Assembly: GCA_027306845.1 (NCBI GenBank)
Contig: DAHUYY010000002.1
Location: 1 to 13,581 of the forward strand
Direction of reading: 5' to 3'
DNA length: 13,581 nucleotides
Origin: Vulcanimicrobiota bacterium
GTDB lineage: Bacteria; Vulcanimicrobiota; Vulcanimicrobiia; Vulcanimicrobiales; Vulcanimicrobiaceae
Shown: piece by piece, positions 12,818 through 13,581 of the stretch
Numbering within the stretch: position 1 is the first letter of the stretch
Layout of the letters: each line of letters begins with the position of its first letter
Program-made: the position numbers and the translations under genes
The notes under the pieces: model-generated
Databases searched by the model: none
Told to the model about the DNA's origin: nothing
What the model saw: only the letters and a program-made list of their open reading frames with translations

Positions 12818-13581
12818 ACGAACTCGAAACCCGCGTCGGCGAGCGACGCACCTTCGCCATCATTTCGCATCCCGACGCCGGTAAAACGACGTTAACGGAA
12901 AAACTTTTGCTCTATGGAGGTGCGATTCACGTCGCGGGGCAGGTGGCCGCACGTCGTGCGCGTCGTTCTGCGACCAGCGATTGGATGGAGTTGGAGCGCG
13001 AGCGTGGGATATCGATCACCTCGACGGTACTGCAATTTCCCTATCGCGGCCATACCATCAACCTGCTCGACACGCCGGGGCATCAGGATTTCGGCGAAGA
13101 TACCTACCGGACGCTGATGGCCGCCGATAGCGCGGTGATGCTTATCGATGCGGCGCGCGGCGTCGAGCCGCAGACCAAAAAACTCTTTGCGATCTGTCGC
13201 GAGCGAGGCATTCCGCTCTTCACGTTTATCAACAAGATGGATCGCCCCAGTCGCGATCCCCTCGAATTGCTCGACGAACTCGAGTCGGTGCTCGGCATCG
13301 CCGCGTTCCCCATGAACTGGCCGCTCGGAAAAGGCGAGCGTTTCCGTGGGGTCTACGACCGGACGACGCACGAAGTACATGTCTTCGAGCGCACCGCCCA
13401 TGGCGCAAAGCGCGCCGCCGTGCAGATGGCAGGCCTCAACGATCCGGGGCTTCGCGAACTCGTCGACGACGATAGCTATCGTGAGTTTATCGACGGCGTT
13501 GAATTATTGGAGGGCGCGGGCGCGCGTTTCGACCGCGATGCCTTTGCGCGCGGTGCAGCGACACCGGTCTTTTTCGGAAGC
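12814..13581 (+). CDS. prfC: Peptide chain release factor 3 (GTPase), N-terminal part, 3' end outside window
   Basis: RF3 is a translational GTPase that removes RF1 or RF2 from the ribosome after peptide release. The frame is open to the window edge and gives 256 of about 530 residues. The protein tracks E. coli RF3: RRTFAIISHPDAGKTTLTEK (11-30, G1 P-loop), SDWMELERERGISIT (55-69, G2), DTPGHQDFGEDTYRTL (86-101, G3), MLIDAARGVE (109-118) and NKMD (140-143, G4). FPMNWPLGKGERFRGVY then matches the RF3 stretch P-I-T-W-P-I-G rather than EF-G, and TPVFFGS closes the visible part. The GTG start overlaps the stop of the upstream membrane-protein gene (GTGA). The P-loop begins about 18 residues in, as in other RF3 proteins, which supports this start. 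Confidence 0.96.
   Translation, partial: MNELETRVGERRTFAIISHPDAGKTTLTEKLLLYGGAIHVAGQVAARRARRSATSDWMELERERGISITSTVLQFPYRGHTINLLDTPGHQDFGEDTYRTLMAADSAVMLIDAARGVEPQTKKLFAICRERGIPLFTFINKMDRPSRDPLELLDELESVLGIAAFPMNWPLGKGERFRGVYDRTTHEVHVFERTAHGAKRAAVQMAGLNDPGLRELVDDDSYREFIDGVELLEGAGARFDRDAFARGAATPVFFGS

Noticed and set aside
1..13581. CRISPR array, tandem repeats, insertion sequences, tRNA or rRNA
   Set aside because: Reading through the window showed no regularly spaced repeats, transposase motifs, tRNA-like cloverleaf or rRNA stretches. Nearly all bases are accounted for by protein genes. A formal repeat or covariance-model search was not possible.
1..13581. Abundant GATC and CGATCG sites as a possible methylation or uptake signal
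   Set aside because: They look frequent by eye, but mostly reflect common codons for Ile, Asp and Arg in a GC-rich genome. Without counts against a codon-shuffled background no claim is justified.

Overview
The window is GC-rich and densely coded. It looks like a chromosomal segment from an aerobic, free-living bacterium, probably with two membranes: there is an Arg+2 lipoprotein, a secreted protein, and a heme A-dependent caa3-type cytochrome oxidase with its heme A biosynthesis genes. About half of the genes whose start lies in the window begin with GTG, and many junctions overlap by 1-4 bases. The taxon cannot be fixed from the sequence alone. A poorly cultured GC-rich phylum such as Eremiobacterota would fit, but that is a guess. 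No plasmid, phage, insertion sequence, CRISPR array, tRNA or rRNA was seen.

Layout. (1) 2-391 (+): the 3' part of an N-acetylmannosamine-6-phosphate 2-epimerase gene (nanE). (2) 491-4375 (+): an oxidase operon. It runs coxB (subunit II fused to a C-terminal cytochrome c), coxA (subunit I, A2 type with a YSHP motif), coxC (short subunit III), then two very small unrecognised membrane proteins of 72 and 65 aa. (3) 9855-4372 (-), convergent on the oxidase operon: ctaA (heme A synthase), ctaB (heme O synthase), a DHA2-type MFS transporter, an AidB-like acyl-CoA dehydrogenase and an unknown two-helix membrane protein. The two operons meet tail to tail with stop codons overlapping at 4372-4375. (4) 9925-10725 (-): a secreted protein of unknown function, divergent from the next block. 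(5) 10834-13581 (+): a chain of overlapping genes, namely a small lipoprotein, a GH130-family mannoside phosphorylase or hydrolase, a single-pass membrane protein, and prfC (release factor 3), which runs off the window end.

How it fits together. CtaB and CtaA convert heme B to heme O and then heme A, the cofactor needed by CoxA, so blocks 2 and 3 together form a terminal-oxidase locus. No copper-insertion factor (SCO or CtaG type) is visible in the window. The parts with least explanation are the two small proteins after coxC, the unknown protein at 4372-4968, the secreted protein at 9925-10725, and the membrane protein between the GH130 gene and prfC. I saw no clear sign of a wholly new system. 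The best candidates for new biology are the two small oxidase-linked membrane proteins and the translationally coupled lipoprotein-GH130-membrane protein-prfC cassette.
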